From positions 62,001-126,000 of the forward strand of contig NZ_CALEJS010000041.1 in the NCBI RefSeq assembly GCF_937898475.1: DNA of 64,000 bases, in the 5' to 3' direction. The notes beneath the pieces are model-generated. The model did not search any database. It saw only the letters and a list, made by a program, of their open reading frames with translations, and was not told where the DNA came from. Position 1 is the stretch's first letter. Each line of letters opens with the position of its first letter. Source of the DNA: an uncultured Chitinophaga sp. (GTDB taxonomy: Bacteria; Bacteroidota; Bacteroidia; Chitinophagales; Chitinophagaceae). Below are positions 52,455 to 61,869 of this stretch, one piece after another. The translations under genes and the position numbers were made by a program.

Positions 52455-53080
52455 ATGCTGTTCATATATTTTGAGTTTCCTGTAAACTTCTCTGCAGTGG
52501 CATGGCCATGCTGCGTAACACCTTCTGCCCGGCATACCTTCAGCAGGGTAAGCCACAGTATCCTGAGGTCCAGCGCCAGGCTTATATGCTCCACATACCA
52601 CACATCATATTCAAATCGCTGTTCCCAGCTGATAGCGTTACGGCCATTCACCTGCGCCCATCCGGTAATGCCCGGGCGCACCGCGTGCCTTCTGCGCTGC
52701 ATATTGTTATAGAGCGGCAGATATTCAACCAGCAGGGGACGCGGCCCTACCAGGCTCATATCGCCCCTGAGCACGTTGAGCAGCTGCGGCAATTCATCCA
52801 GCGACGTTCTGCGCACCAGGCGGCCCAGTGGAGTCAATCGCTGTGCATCCGGCAACAGCTGACCGGCTTTATCACGTTTATCCGTCATCGTTCTGAACTT
52901 CATCAACACAAATATCCTCCCGTTGAGGCCCGGCCGCTGCTGAAAGAAAAAAGGCTTTCCGCGGTTAACGATCCATAACAGGATCATCAACGGCAGCCAT
53001 ACGGGCAGCAGCAACACCAGCAGAATGAGTGCTACCAACCTGTCTGCCAGGGGTTTGATGATATGTTTATACCCATGCAT
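52451..53080 (-). CDS. PglC/WcaJ-type undecaprenyl-phosphate sugar phosphotransferase
   Basis: A 209-residue monotopic phosphoglycosyl transferase that would start polysaccharide assembly by loading a sugar-1-phosphate onto undecaprenyl phosphate. One N-terminal membrane helix is followed by the core: FFFQQRPGLNGRIFVLMKFRTM, SLDELPQLLNVLRGDMSLVGPRP and RPGITGWAQVNGR. Small size fits the PglC branch rather than long WcaJ forms. An 8-codon longer frame begins with TTG; ATG 53080 is preferred, giving a 14-bp overlap with the upstream GT4 gene. Confidence 0.92.
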   Translation of the reverse strand: MHGYKHIIKPLADRLVALILLVLLLPVWLPLMILLWIVNRGKPFFFQQRPGLNGRIFVLMKFRTMTDKRDKAGQLLPDAQRLTPLGRLVRRTSLDELPQLLNVLRGDMSLVGPRPLLVEYLPLYNNMQRRRHAVRPGITGWAQVNGRNAISWEQRFEYDVWYVEHISLALDLRILWLTLLKVCRAEGVTQHGHATAEKFTGNSKYMNSI

Positions 53081-54350
53081 TTTTCTTCTGTCTGATCTTT
53101 TCAAATTTTTCCTCCTTCAGTACTTTCTGTTGTAAATGCTCCAGATACCGTGCCGCCAGTACCTGCCTGTCAAAATTTGCCCTGGCATAGCGGAAGCCGT
53201 TCTCTCCTTCCTGCCGGAGGCGTTGCGGGTTCTGCAGGTATTCCCGGATGATGCGGTTAAAAGCTGCGATGTTCTCCGGTTCCACATAAGCGCCTGCAGC
53301 TGCGGTTTCCACCAGTTCGCGGGATACGCCGTCTATAGCCATGAGGATGGGCTTTTTACAGGCCATATAGTCAAAGGTTTTGTTGGAATAAACCGTCTTA
53401 AACGTATCCACTTTCTTCAGCACGGAGGCGCCCATATCAGAGGCCAGGATATATTTAAACACCTCCTGTTTGGGCACCGGATCGAGGAAGCGCACGTTTT
53501 GCAGTCCCTGTTCTGCAGCAAGCTTTTGCAAACGTGGCTTTTCCATACCCTGTCCTATCAGCAGGAACAGTACCGGCGTATCTTCCAATTGCCGGGCGGC
53601 TTCCAGCAGCTGTTCAAGATGATTGGCCACGCCATGGGCGCCCACATAGGTGATCACAAACCTGTTCTCCAGTCCCTGTTCCCGGCGAAAGGCTTCCGCA
53701 TCAAAAGCCGATAGCAAATGGTCAGACAAAGAGAAATCGGCTGCATTGGGGATCAGTATCAGCTTCGCTTCGGGTACCTGCTTCCGGTCACGCAGGGTGT
53801 TATAGAAAGCAGGCGTCAGCACATTGATCAGTACAGCTTTCCTGTAGATGAATTTTTCGAACCAGTAGGCCAGTTTTATGACCAGGCCGTTTTTCAATAC
53901 GCCGGTATCTATGGCAGATTCGGGCCAGAGATCCCGCACTTCAAATACCAGGGGCATGCGTTTAAAGCGCGACAAGAGGTAACCGGAAAAACCTACAAAC
54001 AAAGGCGGCGAGGTTACTATCACCAGGTCATACTTCCCCCTGGTTTTGAAGATCCCGGCCCAGAGTGAAGAGAACATAAAGGAAAAATATCCCCAGAGGC
54101 GGCCCATGAAATGCTTATTGTATGATTCAGACACATGGCAGCGCCACACCTTTACTTTTCCCTGCTGCCGCTGCATAAAGTACTTCCCTTTGTATTCCTG
54201 CCGCTTTTCTGCACCGTTGGCATGGATCATACCTGCGAGTACCGTAACCTGGTGGCCGGCGTCTGTCCAGGACCGGGTGATCTCATTCCAGCGGGACCCT
54301 CCCGGATCATCCTCCTCTAAAAAATACTGATGGATCAAAAGAATATGCAT
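53067..54350 (-). CDS. GT4 family glycosyltransferase
   Basis: A 427-residue GT-B transferase. N-terminal domain: DPGGSRWNEITRSWTDAGHQVTVLAGM and VFEVRDLWPESAIDTG, close to WbuB-type amino-sugar transferases. C-terminal domain: YVGAHGVANHLEQLLEAA and FKTVYSNKTFDYMACKKPIL. Its position next to the PglC gene suggests it adds the second sugar. The stop overlaps the next start. Confidence 0.87.
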   Translation of the reverse strand: MHILLIHQYFLEEDDPGGSRWNEITRSWTDAGHQVTVLAGMIHANGAEKRQEYKGKYFMQRQQGKVKVWRCHVSESYNKHFMGRLWGYFSFMFSSLWAGIFKTRGKYDLVIVTSPPLFVGFSGYLLSRFKRMPLVFEVRDLWPESAIDTGVLKNGLVIKLAYWFEKFIYRKAVLINVLTPAFYNTLRDRKQVPEAKLILIPNAADFSLSDHLLSAFDAEAFRREQGLENRFVITYVGAHGVANHLEQLLEAARQLEDTPVLFLLIGQGMEKPRLQKLAAEQGLQNVRFLDPVPKQEVFKYILASDMGASVLKKVDTFKTVYSNKTFDYMACKKPILMAIDGVSRELVETAAAGAYVEPENIAAFNRIIREYLQNPQRLRQEGENGFRYARANFDRQVLAARYLEHLQQKVLKEEKFEKIRQKKNAWV

Positions 54351-54355
54351 AGCCT

Positions 54356-56251
54356 TTATATTACAGTGATTTCAGTGGTAATCTTATCGCTGTCAGTAGC
54401 AAATACGATCTCCGTACTGGCTTCTGTCACTCCGTATAATACAGCATGTTTACCTTCACGCCGCTGTGGTTGCAGCTGTTCTCCACCGCGGTCATAAGCG
54501 CTCCACTTTAACCGTTCGGGTACGGTGGTATGCCATAGCTGAAGCATTGGCAAGCCCGCCGGTTTATTTAGTATGTGGTCTTCAATGATCCAGAGGGGAC
54601 GGTCTTTCATCTTCCTGACCCGGCGAAAATGCCGGATACCTTTTGCCACGTGGCGAAAGGCAGTGATCACCCCTTCCCAGATGTATTCTGTACCGGTTTC
54701 CCGCAGGCTGGCGTTCTCGCATTGGGTCCAGTTATACCAGATAAAGCGCGGACCTTTTTCCATCTGGTCATAATCGCCCAGCATTACCGTATTATGAGAG
54801 GCCGTGCCCATGAAGTACTTCAACGTTGCCTCATCTGTATTGTACTTATAACTGCCTGCATCCATCAAAATATTGACGCCTTTATACCAGATATCCAGGT
54901 GGAGGTTGTCTGCCTGAGAGGGACGGTCTTTATGATTGCCGCAGCGTAAAAAAGTAAGTCCGTCCTCTTCCCTGCATATGTAATAGCCGCCAGCTGTAAA
55001 CTGGTAGCAGGATCTGAAAGGCTGCAACACCGGCGTTAAACGGTTGCCGGGACGAAGTCCGTACCAGTACATGTCTTCACAAAGTTCCGGCAGGGCCGGG
55101 TCCATATCCAGCAATGCCGCCAGGGCCTGGAGTTGCGGACGATAATCACGATAATGGCATTCGTTCAGGCGGAAGAACAGCGCACCGTCATTAGCGCCGT
55201 AATTGGGCAGCCAGCCATTACTATCGTTCATGGATGTACGCAGGAATGCCAGCGACTGACGGCTTTGTTCCAGTACCATGCCATTCCACTGTTCGCCGTT
55301 CAGCTCTGCCAGCCGCAAGGCCCAGGTCAACAGCTGCACGACTACACGGTGATAGTTCATAGAGAATTGCAGGAAGGTACCATCTGCATATACCTGGTAG
55401 GCTATTTCCTGTTCAAACCAGTATTTGCCGCTGGCCTTCCACTTTGCGGCATCGGGCAGCTCGGGATATAATAAACCTCCCAGGTACAAGGCCAGCGTCT
55501 CGGTGATGGCATGGTTATTACGAACGGCTATGCGCGAGAAGTGAATATTCTCAAATACATGGTGCAGCTGCCAGTAAATGGCATACTGGATCTTATCAAA
55601 TACTTCGGCCGTGAGTGCAGGTGCGTTACGATAGTAAAAGAGCGCAAAGGTCCAGTTCAATACCCGCAGACTGATCTCCTGGCTGCATTTGTAGTGAGGG
55701 CCGCAATTCACCTGGTTGGCATTGATCCACGACAGGATCTCCGCAAACACCCATTCGCTGCAGTCTTCACCGTAGTGATAGTCATAGCGGATCACATCGT
55801 ACAGATAGGCAAAGCGAGCCTTTTCCCATACATACTTAATATCACCGGCCTCACGGGAGTAATCGTTGATGGTGGTCCAGTGACGGCTGGCATCGTAAAC
55901 AAAACCGGTGTCCGGGTTCTGCATCCAGTTATGCTGCTGCCCGATATCCAGGAGCGGGCCATTGAAAAAGGGGAAACGTCCCTGCCTGATCTGCTGATAC
56001 CTTTCTTTGAGGGAAGGTAGTGGCATTTTAGGCACGGTCATTTCTTCCCGGCTACGGAAAAAGAAACGCACGGAGGATGATTTCCATTGATCCAGGGACA
56101 GATACTGCACAAATGGCGGCGCTTCAGGAAAGTTCTTTCTGAGCCTGCCGCTTTTCAGCTGCAGCTCATAAACAGAACGAAAGGCCATGTATCTCCATCC
56201 CATATTGCGGGCTACATCCACACTCCGTTTTAAAGTATTCCATTGATTCAT
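54356..56251 (-). CDS. Heparinase II/III-like polysaccharide lyase family protein
   Basis: A 631-residue protein with an alpha/alpha toroid (about 100-390, with ISLRVLNWTFALFYYRN, AVRNNHAITETLALYLGG and QFSMNYHRVVVQLL) and a beta-sandwich heparinase II/III domain (about 430-625, with QADNLHLDIWYKGVNILMDAGSYKY and ASHNTVMLGDYDQM). Catalytic candidates are the His of RNNHA and Tyr of MNYHR. There is no signal peptide. Such genes are common inside Bacteroidota and Proteobacteria exopolysaccharide operons, where the lyase may trim a uronate-containing polymer. It overlaps the wecB start by 4 nt and precedes a GT4 gene by 5 nt. Confidence 0.85.
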   Translation of the reverse strand: MNQWNTLKRSVDVARNMGWRYMAFRSVYELQLKSGRLRKNFPEAPPFVQYLSLDQWKSSSVRFFFRSREEMTVPKMPLPSLKERYQQIRQGRFPFFNGPLLDIGQQHNWMQNPDTGFVYDASRHWTTINDYSREAGDIKYVWEKARFAYLYDVIRYDYHYGEDCSEWVFAEILSWINANQVNCGPHYKCSQEISLRVLNWTFALFYYRNAPALTAEVFDKIQYAIYWQLHHVFENIHFSRIAVRNNHAITETLALYLGGLLYPELPDAAKWKASGKYWFEQEIAYQVYADGTFLQFSMNYHRVVVQLLTWALRLAELNGEQWNGMVLEQSRQSLAFLRTSMNDSNGWLPNYGANDGALFFRLNECHYRDYRPQLQALAALLDMDPALPELCEDMYWYGLRPGNRLTPVLQPFRSCYQFTAGGYYICREEDGLTFLRCGNHKDRPSQADNLHLDIWYKGVNILMDAGSYKYNTDEATLKYFMGTASHNTVMLGDYDQMEKGPRFIWYNWTQCENASLRETGTEYIWEGVITAFRHVAKGIRHFRRVRKMKDRPLWIIEDHILNKPAGLPMLQLWHTTVPERLKWSAYDRGGEQLQPQRREGKHAVLYGVTEASTEIVFATDSDKITTEITVI

Positions 56252-57366
56252 ACTACAGTCGCAGATTGAGGTGTAAGATTGAAAAGCGCTGCCAGTTTAC
56301 CGGCAATCCGTTCTGCCGCATGGCCATCCCAGAGGGGTGGTATACCACCCTGTTGCCATTTACCTGCAAAAAGCAGGTCCATGGCAGGTCCCAGTGCGGC
56401 GGGGTCTGTACCCAGCAGCATGTTGGTGCCGATGGAACAGGTTTCGGGCCGCTCGGTACTATTGCGCAGGGTCATGCAGGGCACGCCCATCACAGTGGTT
56501 TCTTCCGTAATGCCGCCGGAGTCTGTGATCACCGCTTTCGCCTTTTCTACCAGGTAATTGAACTCAAGGTAGCCCAGCGGTGTGGTGAGATACAATAAGG
56601 GATGCGCCACTGCGATACGCTCCAGTTGTTTGGCCGTACGGGGATGCACGGGGAAAATCACCGGCAGGCCGTGGTTATTGCGCATCACCTCATTAATGAG
56701 CAAAGCCAGGTGCTCCTCCTCATCCACATTGGCAGGGCGGTGCAGGGTCATTACCAGGTATTGCTGCGAAAGGAGGCCCGCCTCCTGCCAGATGGGTGGT
56801 TGTATAAAACGGTGCCGGTGCTTCAGCAAGGTATCTATCATGGTATTGCCGACAAAAAAGATCTGGTCGGACGTTTTACCCTCCCGCCGCAACTGCTCGT
56901 TGGCGATATCGGACGTAGTAAAAAAGTAATCGGTAATAGCATCGGTTACCATGCGGTTGATCTCCTCGGGCATGGAAATATCCCCGGAGCGGATACCTGC
57001 TTCTACATGGGCCACCTTTACCTGCATTTTCTTGGCCACAATGGAACAGGCCAGGGTAGATGTAACGTCGCCTACTACCAGTACCAGCTGACTGGGATGG
57101 GCGGCGAGATCCTTTTCAAAGCGCAGCATAATATTGGCCGTTTGCTCTGCCTGCGAGCCGCCGCCTGATTCCAGGTTCACATCCGGCTGGGGAATACCCA
57201 GCTGCTCAAAGAAAGACTGGCTCATGTTAGCATCATAATGCTGCCCGGTGTGTACCAGGCGGTAGCTCATATCAAAGCCTTCCTGCTGCTTTTGCCGGAT
57301 AGCGGCGATGATAGGTGCGATCTTCATAAAATTTGGTCTGGCGCCTGCAACGATGGTGATTTTCAC
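56248..57366 (-). CDS. wecB: UDP-N-acetylglucosamine 2-epimerase (non-hydrolysing)
   Basis: A 372-residue WecB/MnaA enzyme that makes UDP-ManNAc from UDP-GlcNAc. It opens MKITIVAGARPNFMKIAPII, has VHTGQHYDANMSQSFFEQLGIPQPDVNL, and VLVVGDVTSTLACSIVAKK. Later comes TDSGGITEETTVMGVPCMTLRNSTERPET. Length is typical. The start codon is GTG at 57366. It implies N-acetylmannosamine, or its uronate if a dehydrogenase is present elsewhere, in the polymer. Confidence 0.95.
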   Translation of the reverse strand: MKITIVAGARPNFMKIAPIIAAIRQKQQEGFDMSYRLVHTGQHYDANMSQSFFEQLGIPQPDVNLESGGGSQAEQTANIMLRFEKDLAAHPSQLVLVVGDVTSTLACSIVAKKMQVKVAHVEAGIRSGDISMPEEINRMVTDAITDYFFTTSDIANEQLRREGKTSDQIFFVGNTMIDTLLKHRHRFIQPPIWQEAGLLSQQYLVMTLHRPANVDEEEHLALLINEVMRNNHGLPVIFPVHPRTAKQLERIAVAHPLLYLTTPLGYLEFNYLVEKAKAVITDSGGITEETTVMGVPCMTLRNSTERPETCSIGTNMLLGTDPAALGPAMDLLFAGKWQQGGIPPLWDGHAAERIAGKLAALFNLTPQSATVV

Positions 57367-57403
57367 GTTAATAGTTTTTTAAGATGACATCAAAATACCA
57401 CGG

Positions 57404-58567
57404 TCAGTTATGAACAACATGGTTGATTGCGTTCTGTACGGTCAGCAAATACTGCCTGATATTGAACCGCTTCCTTACTTTCTCAACGGAGGCGGCTTTC
57501 ATACTGTTCAACAGTGCCGGGTTTGCATACAATTCATCAAGATATTTATACAATGACTGTTCATTCAGATATGGATCTCTAATGCCATTTTCCTGGTCTA
57601 CCAGGTCCACTTCACAGCCATCTCCAATGCTTACTATCACGGGCAGTCCGTGCGCCATGGCTTCAGAAATAGCAAGGCCTCCCAGTCCCGGCAGCACAAA
57701 CACGTCTGCGCCCAGGAAATACTTTGTGACACCATCCACTACCTGGCCATGAAAATGCACATTGTGGCAGCCCAGCGTTACTGCCAAGTCCTGCAGCTCA
57801 TCCCGCAGGTCCCCTTTGCCTACTATGTGCAGGGCCACCTTACTGCCGTACTTTTTATACAGTGCAGCATATGCCTTTATCAGCACATCTACCCGTTTTC
57901 CTTTATCAAGGCCGCCCACGTAAAGGATATTGAAATCTGCGTCCCTGTGAAACTCGCGGTAAACTTCTTCCCTGTTATACTGGCTGATCTTTTCAAAGAG
58001 GCGGTCTGTATCCACCACATTCACGGCCACAAAAATATTTTCAGGCGGCACGCCTATTTGTTCAAAGTATTTTCTCCCAACAGAGCTGTAGGTCAGGATA
58101 GCATCTGACTTTCTTTCAATCCAGTTGATCAGGAAATTGATCCGCTTTCTTTTCACGTCAAATTCCGTATGCTGAAGTTTGCCGAGGCTCCACCAGATAA
58201 ACTTTTTCCTGAAAAGCTTTGCATACACGAACCCCTGCAGGGCGTTCAGAAGGTTTGATGCGCCTTCAGACAGGATCACCTGGGGCTTCTCCCTGATCAG
58301 CTTAAAGAAAAGAAATGGAGAAAATGGCATGAGCACGGCGTTATTGATGGTACGCGACCTGATACGTACCGAACGTATACGTTCTTTCGGGAAGGCAAAC
58401 TTTGCACTGGTACTTACCACCTTTGTACCTTCAAAGTCTGGTCCGTAGATCACCTTGAGATTGGCCTGCCCGGTTAAACTCAGTTTTTCATATACCGGCG
58501 CGCGGTAATGTTGCACTACCCGGGACAATACAACTAGCTTTAGTTTCCTTTCATTACAATACTGCAT
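57404..58567 (-). CDS. GT4 family glycosyltransferase
   Basis: A 387-residue GT-B transferase. It opens with KLVVLSRVVQHYRAPVYEKL, has NAVLMPFSPFLFFKL in the acceptor domain and YVGGLDKGKRVDVLIKAYAALYKK and GLGGLAISEAMAHGLPVIVS in the donor domain. It lies 37 bp upstream of wecB's start. The open frame extends 21 codons upstream of ATG 58567 but has no family similarity there. Confidence 0.85.
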   Translation of the reverse strand: MQYCNERKLKLVVLSRVVQHYRAPVYEKLSLTGQANLKVIYGPDFEGTKVVSTSAKFAFPKERIRSVRIRSRTINNAVLMPFSPFLFFKLIREKPQVILSEGASNLLNALQGFVYAKLFRKKFIWWSLGKLQHTEFDVKRKRINFLINWIERKSDAILTYSSVGRKYFEQIGVPPENIFVAVNVVDTDRLFEKISQYNREEVYREFHRDADFNILYVGGLDKGKRVDVLIKAYAALYKKYGSKVALHIVGKGDLRDELQDLAVTLGCHNVHFHGQVVDGVTKYFLGADVFVLPGLGGLAISEAMAHGLPVIVSIGDGCEVDLVDQENGIRDPYLNEQSLYKYLDELYANPALLNSMKAASVEKVRKRFNIRQYLLTVQNAINHVVHN

Positions 58568-58583
58568 GGAGTTCTGTCTATTA

Positions 58584-59810
58584 TTAGTTAAAAACAGCAA
58601 GATTGTTTCGCCGCTGGGCCGCATATTCATATGAACACAACAGACCTAAAGATACCCACAGCCAGCTGGCGCCATATAAGGACCCACTGAACATATTCTG
58701 CATAAGGCTCTGTATAAACACCACTCCCAGCCAGCTGTTTGCCGGGTCATTCCTGAAAATAAAGACCGTCCTTTTGAAGGCGTAGATCAACAAGGCCACA
58801 AATGGAATAAAGCCAACAATACCTGTTGCCATTAAGACTTCCAGGATAACATTGTGCGGGTAGAACCGGAATTTTCTCACCTCCAGCGCATCGCCAAATA
58901 CCGGGTTATCCATAAACTGCTGCAATGCCCCCTTCCACAATTCCAGGCGCACGGCAGACTCACTGCCACGCGATATATCGGTATTTAAACTGGAGAACCT
59001 TTCAATAAGACTGCTGCCGAATAGCCCGCTCAGGTACACGCCTCCCACGGCAATGATCAGCATAACGGCCATTAAGCGCAGGTTAGCCACAGCATTTCCC
59101 CGTGAAAAGAACATGATCACAAAAGGCAGGAACAAAGCGAAAATAGATCCTCTTGATGCCCCCAGGAAGAAAGGAACCAAAGAGAACAAAACAAAAACCA
59201 TCACCAGCAGCTTCTTCCGCAAGACAACGCCAGCCTGCATTATATAGCTGATGCCTATACCAATGGACAAAGTGCCGCAGTACGAAAGCGCCAGCGGTGA
59301 AATGTAGTTATCCTCCCGGGAAATGGCCTGGGATATGCGGCCCACCGATCCTATCAGGTTGCGGTAAAACAACAAGGTCATCACAGACAGCAACAAACCG
59401 GAGATCAGCATAGACCATTTGATGGCGTCCAGGTCATATTCCCGCAGTTTCATACCACTGATCGCCAGCAAAGGGATGGCTCCAAACGCAAGAAAATACA
59501 GCAGGAATTCTGAGATATCTATATGATAGACTTTCATCATCATCATATCAATGATGATCCGGCCGATGTAAATAGCCGCAAAAAGCAGGAACCAGCGGAT
59601 GGGAGGCCGCAGGTACACCTTCCTTCTCATCACAAGAATAAAACAGAAGCATCCTAATATCAGCATCCTTATCGGAATGGTCATTGACCTTGACAGGGCT
59701 ATCAATCCCAGGTTTGACAGTATCACCAGGAAAAAGTAGTACCCCGCAAAATTGAAAAAATGCGATACAAAAAGTAAGGACGACTGTATTCTGGCTCTGG
59801 TTACTAGCAT
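58584..59810 (-). CDS. O-antigen ligase/polymerase (Wzy-like) membrane protein
   Basis: A 408-residue polytopic protein with about 11 membrane segments. The Wzy_C-type stretch is FLGASRGSIFALFLPFVIMFF, followed by a large periplasmic loop with LNTDISRGSESAVRLELWKGAL and FYPHNVILEVLMATGIVGF. It is likely the polymerase for the repeat unit, since no Wzx-like flippase or second ligase is seen in the window. It overlaps the upstream GT4 gene by 7 nt. Confidence 0.8.
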   Translation of the reverse strand: MLVTRARIQSSLLFVSHFFNFAGYYFFLVILSNLGLIALSRSMTIPIRMLILGCFCFILVMRRKVYLRPPIRWFLLFAAIYIGRIIIDMMMMKVYHIDISEFLLYFLAFGAIPLLAISGMKLREYDLDAIKWSMLISGLLLSVMTLLFYRNLIGSVGRISQAISREDNYISPLALSYCGTLSIGIGISYIMQAGVVLRKKLLVMVFVLFSLVPFFLGASRGSIFALFLPFVIMFFSRGNAVANLRLMAVMLIIAVGGVYLSGLFGSSLIERFSSLNTDISRGSESAVRLELWKGALQQFMDNPVFGDALEVRKFRFYPHNVILEVLMATGIVGFIPFVALLIYAFKRTVFIFRNDPANSWLGVVFIQSLMQNMFSGSLYGASWLWVSLGLLCSYEYAAQRRNNLAVFN

Positions 59811-60901
59811 AACATGTTCTCGTATTCAGTGACAATATTTTTCCAGTTAAACTTCAGCGATTCTGTGTAAGCATTCCTGCTGATTGTTTCGTAATTATCC
59901 ATCACCCGGGTCAATACCTCATGCAGCTCGTGCATATCATCCGGGGCACAGGCATACCCAACACAACCGTTACTGAAAAAGCCATCTATCCCTTCTCCCC
60001 TGCTGTAAATAATTGGCAAAGACTGGGTCATTGCTTCCACATAGCTTACCCCGAATGTTTCCCTGAAAGACAGGAGTATGAAAACATCGCAGGACCTGTA
60101 GAAGTGCAGCAATGTTTTCTCATCAGCTATCCTGCCGTGGTACACAATGGCATTGCCTTTTCTCAGGCCCTGGATACCCGAGAAATTGAGCCCCTGCCTG
60201 TTCTCTCCTACAATATTGAGTACGATGCCGTTACCAATGGTATATTGCTGCAGGTAGTTTATTAATACCTGGAGGTTCTTATCCTTTTCAACCCTTCCTA
60301 CAAACAATAGTTTTACACTGGCATTGCCTGTACAGCAGGTACGCAGAAAAGCATTTTCTATCCAGAAAGGGGCTACCCCATTCCGTAATACCCTGACCTT
60401 CCCCTTTTGTTGCAGGAACGGATATTGTTCAACAAGATGTTTCTGATAGGCATAAGATGGAACAAATACCAGGTAGGCCGTGGACAACACATATTCTCCC
60501 AGCAGGCGAAATACCGGGCTTCGTTTTATAAAAAAGTGGACATCTGTATTTCTCACGGTGATCAACAGTTTCTTCCGGTAGAGATTAGCCAGCAGGAAAG
60601 CAGGCAATCCATCGCTGAAAAGTGTGTGCGCATGTATGAACTGATGTTTACCAATATCATATCTTCTTGCCGCTACAAAACAGCATTTGAATATCTTGGT
60701 AAAAAAGATACGCTTATCGAGGCCGCCATATATTTTATATACTTTCTGCCCCTGTCTGAGCACTGCATCGTATACGTTGACAGCATTCTTATATACAGGG
60801 ATAAAATAGGAGTTGCTATTTACATCAGAGAAGGTACAGAAGAAGTAGTGGAGCCTGTTCGTAAGGTAATAACTATTAATATGTAGTACTTTACTTAACA
60901 T
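59804..60901 (-). CDS. GT4 family glycosyltransferase
   Basis: A 365-residue GT-B transferase of less typical sequence. It has FIHAHTLFSDGLPAFLLANLY in the N-terminal half and LLFVGRVEKDKNLQVLINYL, YHGRIADEKTLLHFYRSCDVFILLSFRETFGVSYVEAM in the donor domain, with the E-x7-E arrangement around RETFGVSYVEA. A+T content looks higher than that of its neighbours, which is common for acquired polysaccharide genes. Confidence 0.83.
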   Translation of the reverse strand: MLSKVLHINSYYLTNRLHYFFCTFSDVNSNSYFIPVYKNAVNVYDAVLRQGQKVYKIYGGLDKRIFFTKIFKCCFVAARRYDIGKHQFIHAHTLFSDGLPAFLLANLYRKKLLITVRNTDVHFFIKRSPVFRLLGEYVLSTAYLVFVPSYAYQKHLVEQYPFLQQKGKVRVLRNGVAPFWIENAFLRTCCTGNASVKLLFVGRVEKDKNLQVLINYLQQYTIGNGIVLNIVGENRQGLNFSGIQGLRKGNAIVYHGRIADEKTLLHFYRSCDVFILLSFRETFGVSYVEAMTQSLPIIYSRGEGIDGFFSNGCVGYACAPDDMHELHEVLTRVMDNYETISRNAYTESLKFNWKNIVTEYENMLC

Positions 60902-60921
60902 TTGTCGTTGGCATTTAGAGG

Positions 60922-61848
60922 TTATTGTTTTCTTGCTTTTAAGAACGGGGCGGTATAGTCAACAATGATCCTGTCTCTTGCTTTTTCAACTTCTGCAGGG
61001 GCGGCGCCTGCGGCGGCTGCATTCAGCCGTTTATTGCCTGTGGCGGGCTTATCGATCCGTTCTCCGCCTTCCCACCAGACAATTCCATTTAAGCGTGTTC
61101 CCTGGTAAGTATAGGTGTTCAGGAAACGGAGGTATTCCTGCATCTTGTCCCGCGAAATAGTGTTCATACCAAAACGCTTGTTGCCAGGGTGCACTTTATA
61201 CCATACAAAGGGTGCAACCGGCTTCTTCAGGCGGCTGCCAAAACTCAGGGCGAGGTCAACATTCTGTTTCAGGTAGTTTAGGTTCCGCTGCTGCCCCACC
61301 TCTTCATCCGTCCGCATGATGTACAGGGAAGGGGTGATAACGTCGCAGCGCGACAACAGCCTATCCAGCTTGGTACTGCTTTGCTTTAGCTGTCCCGCCT
61401 GCAGCACCCTGAAGGGTATGCCATAGATGCCCACCTTCAGCTGGGGACGGAATGCTTTCAGCGTGTTCACTACCTGCAGGTATTTGGCTTCTGCGGCTTT
61501 AAAACGCGGATCATTGGCATCGTATTCCCGGAGGTCCTTAAAAGGCTGCGCCTCCCAGTCAATAATAAACAGGCCGCCATCATCCTTACCAGGATAAAAT
61601 TCGGCCGCAGCTTTCCTTATCGCGTCTTCATCCACCTGCTGATCCTTATCCGGATCTATGCCTTTGTAGGTGAGCAGGTGTGCTTCTGCACAATTATTCT
61701 GCAGCAGGTACCCGCGGACTTTCGAGGTGTAGTAACCGGGGAAAATATAAATGGTAAAGGGTGGACCGCCATTTGCAGCATCCTGCGAGAGGCCGGGCAG
61801 CGGTAAAAACAGGTAGCATGCTATGATAAGCGTTATCAGACTTTTCAT
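60922..61848 (-). CDS. Exported hyaluronidase-like (GH56-like) TIM-barrel protein
   Basis: A 308-residue exported protein with a signal peptide (about 1-21, ending GLSQ). The pattern resembles eukaryotic hyaluronidases: GGLFIIDWEAQPF (Asp97, Glu99 at the place of the catalytic D-x-E), then AEAKYLQVVNTLKAFRPQLKVGIYGIPF, CDVITPSLYIM, KPVAPFVWYKV and a final NGIVWWEGGER. The match is by motif order only and needs confirmation; it may be another barrel glycosidase family. In the operon it could trim or release a hexosamine-containing polymer at the cell surface. Confidence 0.6.
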   Translation of the reverse strand: MKSLITLIIACYLFLPLPGLSQDAANGGPPFTIYIFPGYYTSKVRGYLLQNNCAEAHLLTYKGIDPDKDQQVDEDAIRKAAAEFYPGKDDGGLFIIDWEAQPFKDLREYDANDPRFKAAEAKYLQVVNTLKAFRPQLKVGIYGIPFRVLQAGQLKQSSTKLDRLLSRCDVITPSLYIMRTDEEVGQQRNLNYLKQNVDLALSFGSRLKKPVAPFVWYKVHPGNKRFGMNTISRDKMQEYLRFLNTYTYQGTRLNGIVWWEGGERIDKPATGNKRLNAAAAGAAPAEVEKARDRIIVDYTAPFLKARKQ

Positions 61849-61869
61849 AAAGCGTGTTTTATTGGATGA

